DNA of 64,000 nucleotides from Membranipora membranacea. Its lineage: Eukaryota > Bryozoa > Gymnolaemata > Cheilostomatida > Membraniporidae. Below the pieces are notes generated by a model. That model saw only the letters and a program-made list of their open reading frames with translations. It was not told the DNA's origin and made no database searches. Below, piece after piece: positions 9,615 through 20,700 of the stretch. The stretch covers positions 1-64,000 of the forward strand of contig OU612072.1 of the NCBI GenBank assembly GCA_914767715.1, read 5' to 3'. Positions within the stretch are counted from its first letter, which is position 1. Each line of letters begins with the position of its first letter. Both the position numbers and the translations under genes were made by a program.

Positions 9615-9967
9615 CTGTCAGAAATCCTTATTTTTCTCTTCTTGAGCATTGTATCCACGTTATCCTCACTGCTGAACCAGTCAGGCTGCCAGTGCATCAC
9701 GTGTCTGCTGCTGTATGTCCCGACAGTCGACCTGAGAGATGAGCAGCCATGAGTTTGAGTAGTAGTAGTAGTTGTGATGTTTGGAGCGGTATCGTGGCTG
9801 GGTGGCACTTGGACGCTGCTGTTCCACACATTAATGTCTGTATTGTGATATGGCTCAAGCACCTTTCTCACTGTCACTTCCCTGCCACCCAATAAAATAC
9901 AAAATACTGTCAGTACAAGAAGCAAACTAGAGATTTTCCATAGAGGAGACAGGAAAGAGCTATCCAT
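9615..9967 (-). CDS. Sulfotransferase paralogue exon 1
   Basis: Starts MDSSFLSPLWK and ends with codon ISD plus two bases before donor AG|GTAAG. The length (353 nt) is identical to exon 1 of the plus-strand copy, with only about six residue differences over 118. It encodes a type II membrane anchor (about residues 12-27) and a Thr-rich stem. Confidence 0.85.
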
Positions 9968-10573
9968 GTCTTGTATCGTCTGCTCCTGCTTTCTATCTGA
10001 GCTTAACTTTGTACTCTAGCTCAGGCCTTATTCTCATTCCCACAGTATAACTCACTACTCTTTTCTCCTAATACTGAATGGCGTATGTATGTTTTCATCA
10101 GTGAATGTATCAGTGTAACTATGTATGTGTGAGTGTTGAGTGTGAATGCAGGATTAGTAGTTGTTGGTGGTTAGATGAGAATTGTTACTATTTTTTTTAT
10201 AAATACAGTTCTAATCTGTTGTGCCGCAGATCGTAAGGAATGGATCAATTCAGCTTATTGATTTCACTGCTATTTAATCAGCCTGCAGGTCTGTATTAAT
10301 TCTGATATAAGCTCATACAATGAATATTTTCTATTATGCGATAATGTTGCTAATAGCCTTATTGCATTGAAATTGTGAGTGTTATTGGGGTAAGATTTAA
10401 AAGCAACACAGTTAAGTTTTAAATCTGCCTTATACTCACTGATGCATACATACATACACACATTCAGAATTAGGAGAAAAGAGTAGTGAGTTATACTGTG
10501 GGAATGAGAATAAGGCCTGAGCTAGAGTACAAAGTTAAGCTCAGATAGAAAGCAGGAGCAGACGATACAAGAC
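9968..10573. promoter_or_regulatory. Shared bidirectional promoter region of the sulfotransferase pair
   Basis: The two start codons face away from each other across 606 bp. The flanking roughly 110 bp on each side are inverted copies (for example CTCAGGCCTTATTCTCATTC at 10020 and its complement near 10510). Promoter function is inferred from the head-to-head arrangement. No clear TATA box or transcription start could be fixed. Confidence 0.5.
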
Positions 10574-10926
10574 ATGGATAGCTCTTTCCTGTCTCCTCTA
10601 TGGAAAATCTCTAGTTTGCTTCTTGTACTGACAGTATTTTATATTTTATTTGGTGGCAGAGAAGTGACAGTGAGAAAGGTGCTTGAGCCATATCACAATA
10701 CAGACATTAATGTGTGGAACAGCAGCGTCCAAGTGCCACCCAGCCACGATACCGCTCAAAACATCACAACTACTACTACTACTCAAACTCATGGCTGCTC
10801 ATCTCTCAGATCGACTGTTGGGACATACAACAGCAGACACGTGATGCACTGGCAGCCTGACTGGTTCAGCAGTGAGGATAACGTGGATACAATGCTCAAG
10901 AAGAGAAAAATTAGGATTTCTGAGAG
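10574..10926 (+). CDS. Sulfotransferase exon 1
   Basis: Begins MDSSFLSPLWK with a hydrophobic stretch SSLLLVLTVFYILF. Donor GAGAG|GTAAGA leaves two bases of an Arg codon. This is the only exon that is nearly identical to its minus-strand partner. Confidence 0.88.
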
Positions 10927-13900
10927 GTAAGAAATACTTAAGAGGGTTTTTAAGGTGATATCTTAAAGTATGCTACGGGTTGAAAGATACGACTGATTTT
11001 GGAAATCGAAGCAGACCCCGAACAAATTTATATACTATTTAATGTATATATATATGTATATATATTATATGTGTATATATATATATTATACTATATATAT
11101 ATATAATATAGCATTTTGGGCTCCACTTACCCAATTCATTACTCTCCCTGTTATCGGTGCTCTATGGATTAGCACCCTTAGCTCGAGATGGGGAGTAAAA
11201 TGTACTCCTTAGTTGCCGATACTGCAGGGGCAGGACAGCGGGACAGGGGTGGGTAGGCGGGCAGAAGGAGAGGGATGGGCAGGCGGGCAGAGAGCTGGTA
11301 TACATTCTGTGCACAACTCAATAGATAGAGACAAAGAAGGGTGTCTGGAACCATTCTCCCTGCTGGAATAAATGCAGATAGAATTATCATAGGACTGATT
11401 TTGGGCTTGGTGTGGGTGGGGGGTGAGGGGTGGGAAGGATGGAAGCTCTATTTGCTTTGCAGTTTGAAATGAACTCTGAACATAAACTTTTAACTGCTTA
11501 GGTTGGATCATTTATCATATCCGAAACTTTTCTGATTGGTTAGGTCATATTGACACATTTCAAAGCAAGATCACAACAATATGTTCCAACCAATCAGAAA
11601 GTGTTTCGGGTATGATAAATTATGCAGTTAAAAGTTTATGTTCAGAGTTGATTTCAAACTGCAAAGCAAATAGAGCTTCCAATTTTCCGAGCTTGAAAGC
11701 TATTTAAAACCTTTTGATTTTGAAGAATTCAACATAATGTACTGCTCTAAAAATCTCAATTTATTAATGGTTGGAGACTAAGTTTTGTCCCAATTGTTTT
11801 GTGATGGGATTGAACCTGCTGCTGGGAGGTTGGTAGTATATACTGGCCAATGACACATTATATATGGGAATTATTCTCATCAAAAGTCGTATCATTGTGT
11901 TTTGTCGCTTGTGCCACATTCCATATTCGTGGTCTAAAGTTCACTGTATGTATACTTGGCAAACATACTGCCTGTAATTATCCATCGAATAACATAAATA
12001 ATTAAGAGAAACAAAAACAATTCAACCCTTTGGTGGATTATTTGTGACCAACCGGACACTGAAAGGAGAAATAATTCAACAGCAACATTCTCATGTGCAT
12101 GGTGATAAGCCCTGATTTGTTATGATTATTATTTCCCTCGCCATGGGGGGGGGGCTGTCTGGCGGGGCGGGGGGGGGGCTCAGACAAGATTATTATGAAT
12201 CATGAATTATTGATGGCAGTAGTCTAGGAGATTACATTTTGTCCCATGCGTAACTTTTTCACCTGGCTGATGGGATTTACTGCTCAATTCTGACGATTTC
12301 AAATGCAGGAATGTAAAATCTTGTTGCTATTTGTACCCTTTGTAGTATCTAGTTTCTTAGAAGGAAGATTGTTTCTTTGTATATTTATCGATATAAACGC
12401 AGTACGTATTCCGCCCTTCTGCCAGCGCCCAGCTTGCCCATCCATACCTGCCAATATTTCCAGATGATAATCTTTGAATAGAAGATCTGTCAGAATTGCA
12501 TAGACTAACTGTCAGCAGTCAAATATGGACATGAATGGGAAATATTTTGGGACCAATACTTTAACACATGAATTGGCAGTTGGGATTGATAAAATGTGAT
12601 TTGCAAAATGAGAATGTCTTTGGCCAAACATAATTGGTGAGTAGTGGTTGGGAAACATTACAATTCGCCCGATATATGTATATACATATATATCTACACA
12701 TATATATATATATATATATATACATATCTATATATATATATATAGATTCAAATCTGTGCTTTTAAGTGTCATCTGTGTGTATTTGGCCCCAACTAAGAGT
12801 CACTCAAAAATAAGGAGTCATTTTATATGACCCACAAAATAATCATGTCTTAAATCCTCTTAAATAATCATGTTGGGCATCCTTAACCCAATAGTAATTA
12901 ATGGTAGATAAAATAGCCTGACATGGTCGGACAACTCCAATGCAAAGACTGCCCTACACACTGATAGCCACTATATATATATATTTATATATATGAATAA
13001 CTCATTGTCCAGGGTTTTTATGGGTACAATAGTGGGATATGTAATATATGACACTTTATTGCACAAATGTGTGTATATATATATATATACACACACATAT
13101 GTATATATATATATCTATATACATACAATACAAGCTTGGAACTGGATGAAATCTATCTGCTGGACGACATTCATGCGGCTGGATGGCTACGTGTATCTGC
13201 ATCTACATCTACTATTACATCAATATCTACATCTATATGTAACGGACATTTTGTCCACATTTTACTACTTGTTTGGATATAGATGAGAGGTTCAGAGTCA
13301 CATTTTACCACTTGTTGAGATATAGATGAGAGGTTCAGAGTCAAGCACTCATTGTCAAGGTTGATCAAGTTTGATCTGTTTGCTTGTATTTGAAGTCGTC
13401 GCTTCCCAGCCACTAGTCTACAGGTCTGGGGAATGAGGTGAGAATGGAGTCGGAGGGGGGAGGTTGTGCTGAGGGGAGAAGGAGGGGGAGGGTGTGCTGA
13501 GGGGAGAAGGGAGTCGGAGGGGGAGGGTGTGCTGAGGGGAGGAGGGAGTCGGAGGGGGAGGGTGTGCTGAGGGGAGAAGGGAGTCGGAGGGGGGGGGGTG
13601 TGCTGAGGGGAGAAGGAGGGGGGGAGGGTGTGCTGAGGGGAGGAGGGAGTCGGAGAGGGGAGGGTGTGCTGAGGGGAGAAGGGAGTCGGAGGGGGAGGGT
13701 GTGCTGAGGGGAGAAGGGAGTCGGAGGGGGAGGGTGTGCTGAGGGGAGAAGGAGGGGGAGGGTGTGCTGAGGGGAGGAGGGAGTCGGAGAGGGGAGGGTG
13801 TGCTGAGGGGAGAAGGAGGGGGGGAGGGTGTGCTGAGGGGAGGAGGGAGTCGGAGGATGTGCTGAGGGGAGAAGGGAGTCGGAGGGGGAGGGTGTGCTGA

Positions 13901-16900
13901 GGGGAGAAGGGAGTCGGAGGGGGAGGGTGTGCTGAGGGGAGAAGGAGGGGGGGAGGGTGTGCTGAGGGGAGGAGGGAGTCGGAGGGGGAGGGTGTGCTGA
14001 GGGGAGAAGGGAGTCGGAGGGGGAGGGTGTGCTGAGGGGAGAAGGAGGGGGGAGGGTGTGCTGAGGGGAGGAGGGAGTCGGAGGGGGAGGGTGTGCTGAG
14101 GGGAGAAGGGAGTCGGAGAGGGGAGGGTGTGCTGAGGGGAGAAGGAGGGGGGAGGGTGTGCTGAGGGGAGGAGGGAGTCGGAGGGGGAGGGTGTGCTGAG
14201 GGGAGAAGGGAGTCGGAGGGGGAGGGTGTGCTGAGGGGAGAAGGGAGTCGGAGGGGGAGGGTGTGCTGAGGGGAGAAGGAGGGGGGAGGGTGTGCTGAGG
14301 GGAGAAGGGAGTCGGAGGGGGAGGGTGTGCTGAGGGGAGAAGGGAGTCGGAGGGGGAGGGTGTGCTGAGGGGAGAAGGAGGGGGAGGGTGTGCTGAGGGG
14401 AGAAGGGAGTCGGAGGGGGAGGGTGTGCTGAGGGGAGGAGGGAGTCGGAGAGGGGAGGGTGTGCTGAGGGGAGAAGGAAGGGGGAGGGTGTGCTGAGGGG
14501 AGGAGGGAGTCGGAGGATGTGCTGAGGGGAGAAGGGAGTCGGAGGGGGAGGGTGTGCTGAGGGGAGAAGGAGGGGGAGGGTGTGCTGAGGGGAGGAGGGA
14601 GTCGGAGAGGGGAGGGTGTGCTGAGGGGAGAAGGAGGGGGGAGGGTGTGCTGAGGGGAGGAGGGAGTCGGAGGATGTGCTGAGGGGAGAAGGGAGTCGGA
14701 GGGGGAGGGTGTGCTGAGGGGAGAAGGGAGTCGGAGGGGGAGGGTGTGCTGAGGGGAGGAGGGAGTCGGAGGGGGGAGGGTGTGCTGAGGGGAGAAGGAG
14801 GGGGGAGGGTGTGCTGAGGGGAGGAGGGAGTCGGAGAGGGGAGGGTGTGCTGAGGGGAGAAGGGAGTCGGAGGGGGAGGGTGTGCTGAGGGGAGAAGGGA
14901 GTCGGAGGGGGGAGGGTGTGCTGAGGGGAGAAGGGAGTCGGAGGGGGAGGGTGTGCTGAGGGGAGAAGGAGGGGGGGAGGGTGTGCTGAGGGGAGGAGGG
15001 AGTCGGAGAGGGGAGGGTGTGCTGAGGGGAGAAGGGAGTCGGAGGGGGAGGGTGTGCTGAGGGGAGAAGGGAGTCGGAGGAGGTCAGGGTGTGCTGAGGG
15101 GAGAAGGGAGTCGGAGGGGGAGGGTGTGCTGAGGGGAGAAGGAGGGGGAGGGTGTGCTGAGGGGAGGAGGGAGTCGGAGAGGGGAGGGTGTGCTGAGGGG
15201 AGAAGGGAGTCGGAGGGGGAGGATGTGCTGAGGGGAGGAGGGAGTCGGAGGGGGGAGGGTGTGCTGAGGGGAGAAGGGAGTCGGAGGGAGGGTCGGAATT
15301 AGTAACTCTTCTCAATATTACTATTTATTCCCTTATTATAGGTGTGATACTTTGAAGAAATGCGGATCGTTTCGAAACCGCGAGAAGCTGAGAGGTATCG
15401 GCCCAGAAGTATGGGACTTGAGGGGCCTGCGTTACTGTGCCACCTATAAGGCTGGATACACATTCTGGAAACATGTCTACAGAACTCTGAGAACTAAGAA
15501 AATCACTTCCTCACATAGAGTATAAAACAATGAACTGCATTATACTACTTCAGCCTATATTACAGACACATCAGGGAGGGGTGGGATATACCTCCCCCCT
15601 CCCAATACAATATCGCAATTATTGCATTCAGATACACAACATAGATTCTAGTTGCTAGTTGCTTAGATACTGTTCATTCACCCGCTTTATTGGCTTAACT
15701 CAGATTTGCAAACCTTTCTATCGATCTTATACTTTTGTCATTTCCATCAACAGAAGTTTACAGTTATTCGCAATCCATGGAGTAGACTAGTTAGCGTCTG
15801 GCTCGATAGATTTTCTGGTGCAGCCGGCGAGCCATCCAAGTATATGAGGGGATTCTGTAGAGGCAAACAGTGGCCTTACATGCCACCATTCGGGTAGACT
15901 GATAAACTAAATATCATAGAGTAGTGTAGTTTGTTGTGTATAGAGTAGATATGTTCCTGTTCAGTCCCCGCTTCGTTCAGTCCCTGCTTCATTCAGTCCC
16001 CGCTTCGTTTGGTCCCTGCTCCTAACTTAGCCAGCTCCCACACATTTAAAATCTCTTATCACTATCTCTAGACGATTCACATAAATATGTCCTCTGCTCT
16101 TACAGATCCATAAGCATAGCAGGTATAAAAGCTCACATCGACCTTCATTGAGCTATGTAACCAAACTGATTAAAATTAAATGCAGCCATTTTTCTAAGCA
16201 GGCAACACAGTCCTCGTCTCCTCGAACACTTAGTCGTTGTGTGAGTACCTATCACTAAAGACTTACCGATTCTTTATTTACAGAGCCTTTATAGAAGATT
16301 GTGTTTTAGCTAACTGGAGATTTCACAAAGTGAACGTTCACTGGGCACCAGTCATTGAGAGGTGTAGAGTTTGCAGCCAAATATCAAGTTTTGATTTCTT
16401 TGGTAAGTTTTCACTCCTTGATCTAAGATAAGAGTTTTTTCTTTATTATTTGAGAATGTGTCATGATATTTAAACATGTTAGCTCTGATCGAGAACCAAC
16501 ACGTGTAGAAATGAGGGTAAACATATTGTCCGTTTAATTAAAAATTAAATGATCGTGTTGATGAATAGAGTGATTTCCTCTTGATATATGGGCAGACAAC
16601 TACTACAGACGTTAATGTTATCACAGCTCACGAGTTTAGGCTAACGGACTAACACGTCGGTTGTTCTCTTTAGTATTCAGTGCTTGTCCATACCAGCCGT
16701 GTGTCACGCTCTTATGGGTAGAAGGGGACCTCCCTAATTCATGTGAGAAGTCCCAACTCCCAGAACCCAAATGTTAGATGCTGTGCTGAAACAATTCCCA
16801 AAATGTGTCCGAGATTAAAAGTAAACCTGATCGATTTTCTTTAGTTTCGCAGGAAAACCTCAACACAGAGGCATCGTACATGCTGAGGAGACTTAATATT

Positions 16901-17098
16901 GGAAATATCACAAAACTGCTCACTACAGTACAGTCAGAGAGTCTGAGGAAGGGTGAGGGGCACCGCGCCCCCTACCAACAATACTACAGGAATATAAGCT
17001 CTAAGACTATAGATAAAATCAGAGAGATATATAAATATGAACTTTATTTGTTTGATTATCCGGACACTCCATTCGTTGATTTTCCTCACAATGAATAG
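10574..17098 (+). CDS. Carbohydrate sulfotransferase (HNK-1/CHST8-14-like family), five exons
   Basis: Predicted Golgi type II enzyme that moves sulfate from PAPS to a sugar of a glycan. The exons are 10574-10926, 15342-15519, 15754-15893, 16284-16402 and 16845-17098. Together they give 1044 nt, i.e. 347 residues plus stop, all in phase. Residues 12-27 form the membrane anchor and 49-51 (NSS) and 63-65 (NIT) are possible N-glycosylation sites in a Thr-rich stem. YCATYKAGYTFWK (149-161) is the 5'-phosphosulfate loop and VIRNPWSRLVS (181-191) is the 3'-phosphate site. HWAP...C..C (243-254) with SFDFF is the family signature, and the C-terminus has YYRNISSKTIDKIREIYKYE and LFDYP. The acceptor TTTAG|TTTCGCAG is preferred for exon 5 because the later CGCAG would break the frame. 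Acceptor sugar and subfamily cannot be told. Confidence 0.88.
11037..11115. repeat. AT/TA microsatellite
   Basis: Alternating TATA/GTATA tracts in sulfotransferase intron 1. Similar tracts lie at 12676-12742, 12970-12996 and 13074-13122. Confidence 0.8.
11440..11681. mobile_element. Foldback/MITE-like inverted repeat in intron 1
   Basis: Arms of about 105 bp face each other. The left starts TGGAAGCTCTATTTGCTTTG and the right ends with its complement. Inner parts also pair (CCGAAACTTTTCTGATTGGT against ACCAATCAGAAAGTGTTTCG). About 240 bp in total with a short AT-rich loop and no coding sequence. No target-site duplication could be confirmed. Confidence 0.75.
12144..12181. other. G-rich tract
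   Basis: Runs of 10 and 10 G with shorter G-runs between; it could form a G-quadruplex on the plus strand. Elsewhere between 11682 and 13255 nothing but AT microsatellites was seen. Confidence 0.6.
13256..13342. repeat. Two tandem copies of about 43 bp
   Basis: CACATTTTACYACTTGTT followed by ATATAGATGAGAGGTTCAGA occurs twice back to back, with one or two differences. Confidence 0.8.
13455..15295. repeat. G-rich minisatellite array in sulfotransferase intron 1
   Basis: About 1.84 kb of units built on GTGTGCTGAGGGGAGAAGG followed by optional GAGTCGGAGG and GGGAGG. Unit lengths alternate mainly between about 28 and 35 bp. The plus (coding) strand is almost free of C. The array ends less than 50 bp before the exon 2 acceptor. 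A 714-codon open frame on the minus strand through the array is a low-complexity Ser/Pro product of the repeat and is not a gene. Confidence 0.92.
15342..15519 (+). CDS. Sulfotransferase exon 2
   Basis: The acceptor TTATTATAG is followed by G TGT GAT. Contains the PAPS 5'-phosphosulfate loop CATYKAGYTFWK. The donor AGA|GTATAA is weak but in phase 0. The matching exon in the paralogue ends at the same phase. Confidence 0.82.
15575..15604. repeat. Short GC-rich hairpin
   Basis: GGGAGGGGTGGGATATACC then CTCCCCCCTCCC form an imperfect stem. A similar sequence in opposite orientation lies at 17977-18006, so this may be the same small element. Confidence 0.5.
15754..15893 (+). CDS. Sulfotransferase exon 3
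   Basis: The acceptor ATCAACAG is followed by KFTVIRNPWSRLVS. The donor CGG|GTAGAC leaves two bases. Carries the PAPS 3'-phosphate motif. Confidence 0.85.
15958..16021. repeat. 16-bp tandem repeat, four copies
   Basis: Units TTCAGTCCCCGCTTCG with single substitutions, in intron 3 of the sulfotransferase gene. Confidence 0.75.
16284..16402 (+). CDS. Sulfotransferase exon 4
   Basis: The acceptor TTTACAG is followed by one base and then AFIEDCVLANW. Contains VHWAPVIERCRVC, the conserved HW-Cys segment of the family. The donor TTTG|GTAAGT leaves one base. Confidence 0.85.
16845..17098 (+). CDS. Sulfotransferase exon 5 (C-terminus)
   Basis: The acceptor TTTCTTTAG is used, so G|TT TCG CAG continues the frame as VSQENLNTEASYMLRRL. 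Ends DFPHNE and TAG. The helical tail with YYRN and YELYLFDYP fits the family. Confidence 0.85.
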
Positions 17099-17321
17099 AG
17101 TCTGACAGCTGCTTGAGTTTTGCTGTAAGAAGATTAGACAGACAGACAGTCAGAAGAGTTGACTCAAGCGTAGCTCATTATAACATGGTACAACTGAACA
17201 AGCAATCATTGAATTAAGTTCAACTTGTCATTTAACGCAAATTCTCAAAATTGAAAATCAACTTACTGCTTCTTCCATGAATACACTTTCACTTCTGATG
17301 TCGGATCAAAGGAATTAAGTA

Positions 17322-17327
17322 AATAAA
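17322..17327 (+). terminator. Candidate polyadenylation signal of the sulfotransferase gene
   Basis: AATAAA lies about 225 bp after the stop codon and before the 3' end of the convergent ARMT1 coding region. No other candidate was seen nearer. Confidence 0.5.
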
Positions 17328-17477
17328 GTTATATTTTTCTCCCAACCTCACATTAGAGCTTGTCATAGAAAAATAAAACTAACAGGAGAAAGAAGCGTTG
17401 TAGAGTTTCCATAAAAAGAAAAACATTATTTTTGTTAAGCAACAGCGGAGAATTTCCCAGACCTCACCTAACAAATC

Positions 17478-17785
17478 TTATTCTATCTCTACATGCGCGG
17501 GATTAATAGTTACTCTTTGTCTGCTCTCTGCTTCTGGAGGTAGATTTAAGGGCAGCACCGTCTGGGTGAATTGTATCACTCCATATTCACCTGTCACCAT
17601 CCAATCCTTGTTCAATTTCTCTAATTTACCTACAGTGCCCTTTCTTAGACCACAACAAACGTCAGATTTAAGAGTCCTCAGTGATGATACAGGAGCAGGG
17701 TTGAACTTATTGAGAGCTTGATCGAAGGATGTCGACTCAAACATCCACTGTCTGTCTCCGAGCAGCTTCCTGTAGTTCAGATCAC
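17478..17785 (-). CDS. ARMT1: ARMT1 exon I (C-terminus)
   Basis: The acceptor ATTAAAG joins G|GT GAT to give GDLNYRKLLGDRQWMF. It continues FNPAPVSSLRTLKSD, then KDWMVTGEYGVIQF, and ends AHVEIE and TAA. The nearby TATAG site would shift the frame and is rejected. Converges on the sulfotransferase gene, with 379 bp between stop codons. Confidence 0.88.
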
Positions 17786-20700
17786 CTTTAATTACAAAGT
17801 TCATCTATAAGTATAATCACTAGGCGGGAGCTAACAGATAATATCCCCTCTTTATCACAAGTAGCTAAGTAAGGTCTGCACTCTGCAGCTCCAACTTTCA
17901 CCTAATACAACACCATATAGGAGCTAGTACCGCACAAGTTAACCAGTATTTAACTGTGAAACTGATTCAAGGTTCCTACAGGGAGGGTGGTATATCCCAC
18001 CCTCCCCGGCTCCTATGGATAAGTATCATGGACAACTTGAGGAATTGTCCCCTCCACTGAAGTCGGAGGAAGTTATGGTACTGAGGTGTGTGAGTGGTAG
18101 TGTTGACAAATTGTCAGATTTTGGCGAGAGAGGACGAGACCAAGAGAGCAACAAAATTCAACACAACATATATCAATGCTGATAAATTCTTGACAAAAAA
18201 GTATTTATAATGAAAAAGTCTCGATATGTATCAAGAGTGTGTCTCGCCGAGACGAGACAGTGTCTCATGGGGTCAAGTCTCACAAAACCGAGACTTTGCC
18301 ATCAGTAGTGAGTGGACCTGTACAAATCTAAATTTATCACTTGTTAGATCTTGCGTAACAACAGCACTATTAGCTGCCTGAGTATAGATGCTTTTGGTTT
18401 GTGGGTAGCTTATAGCTGTATTTTGCATTTCTTATAAAGGAATATTTCGTTTTGTCCGAACTTATGGAGGGTACTAGCAAAGAATCGGAAGTAAAACTTC
18501 AAGCCCCTCAGCCCTCTCTAGGAAGTTTTCCAAAATATAATTTAAGTAAATTCTAGCAGTTTTGGGTCAGAGATAAGATAACACATCATAAAAATAAATA
18601 CGTAATTAAAAATGTTATTATCATAGCAGTGCAGACAAGGTGCCCAGCAGGCAAGCTGCCCAGCAGACAAGCTGCCCGATAGACTAGCTGCCCCGCAGAC
18701 AAGCAGATAAGCTGCCCACATTGATATACAATTCAATATCTGTATAAGAGATGAAGCAGACTGACCTTTGAATATAAGTAGTTGACTTTTAGCGAGCAGA
18801 GAGTAAAGATTAGGTGAGTTATCTCTCATCTCTGAGAAATCTAAAGGTAGCGTCCAATAAGAGTCCTTCTTGAAAACAAAAGTACCTGAAATATACAGTA
18901 AGTCATCGTGTTACATACACAGTAAGTCATCGGGTTACATACACAGTAAGTCATTGCGTTACATACACAGTAAGTAATCGTGTTACATACACAGTAAGTC
19001 ATCATGTTACATACACAGTAAGTCATCGTGTTACAATACAGTAAGTCATCGTGTTATATACACAGTAAGACATTGTGTTACATACACAGTAAGTCATCGT
19101 GTTACATACACAGTAAGTACAGCTGAGACGGGACCTAACTCAGTAACAGTACAGGTGAGACAGGACCTAACTCGGTAACAGTACAGCTGAGACGGGACCT
19201 AACTCAGTAACAGTACAGCTGAGACAGGACCTAACTCAGTAACAGTACAGGTGAGACAGGACCTAACTCAGTAACAGTACAGCTGAGACAGGACCTAACT
19301 CAGTAACAGTACAGCTGAGACGGGACCTAACTCAGTAACAGTACAGCTGAGACGGGACCTAACTCAGTAACAGTACAGCTGAGACGGGACCTAACTCAGT
19401 AACAGTACAGGTGAGACAGGACCTAACTCAGTAACAGTACAGCTGAGACAGGACCTAACTCAGTAACAGTACAGCTGAGACAGGACCTAACTCAGTAACA
19501 GTACAGCTGAGACAGGACCTAACTCAGTAACAGTACAGGTGAGACAGGACCTAACTCAGTAACAGTACAGGTGAGACAGGACCTAACTCAGTAACAGTAC
19601 AGGTGAGACAGGACCTAACTCAGTAACAGTACAGCTGAGACAGGACCTAACTCAGTAACAGTACAGGTGAGACAGGACCTAACTCAGTAACAGTACAGCT
19701 GAGACAAGACCTAACTCAGTAACAGTACAGGTGAGACAGGACCTAACTCAGTAACAGTACAGGTGAGACAGGACCTAACTCAGTAACAGTACAGGTGAGA
19801 CAGGACCTAACTCAGTAACAGTACAGGTGAGACAGGACCTAACTCAGTAACAGTACAGCTGAGACAGGACCTAACTCAGTAACAGTACAGCTGAGACGGG
19901 ACCTAACTCAGTAACAGTACAGCTGAGACGGGACCTAACTCAGTAACAGTACAGCTGAGACAGGACCTAACTCAGTAACAGTACAGGTGAGACAGGACCT
20001 AACTCAGTAACAGTACAGCTGAGACGGGACCTAACTCAGTAACAGTACAGGTGAGACAGGACCTAACTCAGTAACAGTACAGGTGAGACAGGACCTAACT
20101 CAGTAACACTACAGGTGAGACAGGACCTAACTCAGTAACAGTAAAGCTGAGACAGGACCTAACTCAGTAACAGTACAGGTGAGACAGGACCTAACTCAGT
20201 AACAGTACAGGTGAGACAGGACCTAACTCAGTAACAGTACAGGTGAGACAGGACCTAACTCAGTAACAGTACAGGTGAGACAGGACCTAACTCAGTAACA
20301 GTACAGCTGAGACAGGACCTAACTCAGTAACAGTACAGCTGAGACGGGACCTAACTCAGTAACAGTACAGCTGAGACGGGACCTAACTCAGTAACAGTAC
20401 AGCTGAGACGGGACCTAACTCAGTAACAGTACAGGTGAGACGGGACCTAACTCAGTAACAGTACAGCTGAGACAGGACCTAACTCAGTAACAGTACAGCT
20501 GAGACAGGACCTAACTCAGTAACAGTACAGGTGAGACAGGACCTAACTCAGTAACAGTACAGCTGAGACAGGACCTAACTCAGTAACAGTACAGCTGAGA
20601 CAGGACCTAACTCAGTAACAGTACAGCTGAGACAGGACCTAACTCAGTAACAGTACAGCTGAGACGGGACCTAACTCAGTAACAGTACAGCTGAGACAGG

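Larger units (their letters stand above)
7771..9967 (-). pseudogene. Carbohydrate sulfotransferase paralogue, exons 1-3 only
   Basis: Divergent partner of the intact gene at 10574-17098. Three exons are visible on the minus strand: 9967-9615 (353 nt), 8518-8338 (181 nt) and 7910-7771 (140 nt). Splice phases match the intact copy, and none of the three contains a stop. Exon 1 encodes the cytosolic tip, the transmembrane anchor and the stem. Exon 2 carries YCPTYKAGFTFWK (5'-phosphosulfate loop) and exon 3 carries VIRNPWSRLVS (3'-phosphate site). The exons encoding the conserved HW...C..C segment and the C-terminus were not found between 1 and 7770, and retroelement debris lies at 7438-7690. The gene is therefore probably truncated, unless exons 4-5 lie beyond the window. 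The frame of the retained exons is clean, so decay is recent or the exons are still under constraint. Confidence 0.75.
9580..10975. repeat. Inverted duplication centred between the two sulfotransferase genes
   Basis: The left arm (about 9580-10105) is the near-identical reverse complement of the right arm (about 10436-10975). It covers exon 1, the 5' untranslated region, the upstream flank and the first bases of intron 1 of both genes. The spacer (about 10106-10435) is single copy. Similarity collapses a few dozen bases into intron 1 on each side. Confidence 0.85.

Noticed and set aside
13171-15315. 714-codon open frame on the minus strand
   Set aside because: It lies across the G-rich minisatellite in an intron. 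The product is a Ser/Pro low-complexity repeat set by unit composition and lacks any domain.
16841-16852. Exon 5 acceptor at CGCAG (16852)
   Set aside because: It would put exon 5 out of frame with exon 4, leading to an early stop. The acceptor at 16844 keeps the frame.
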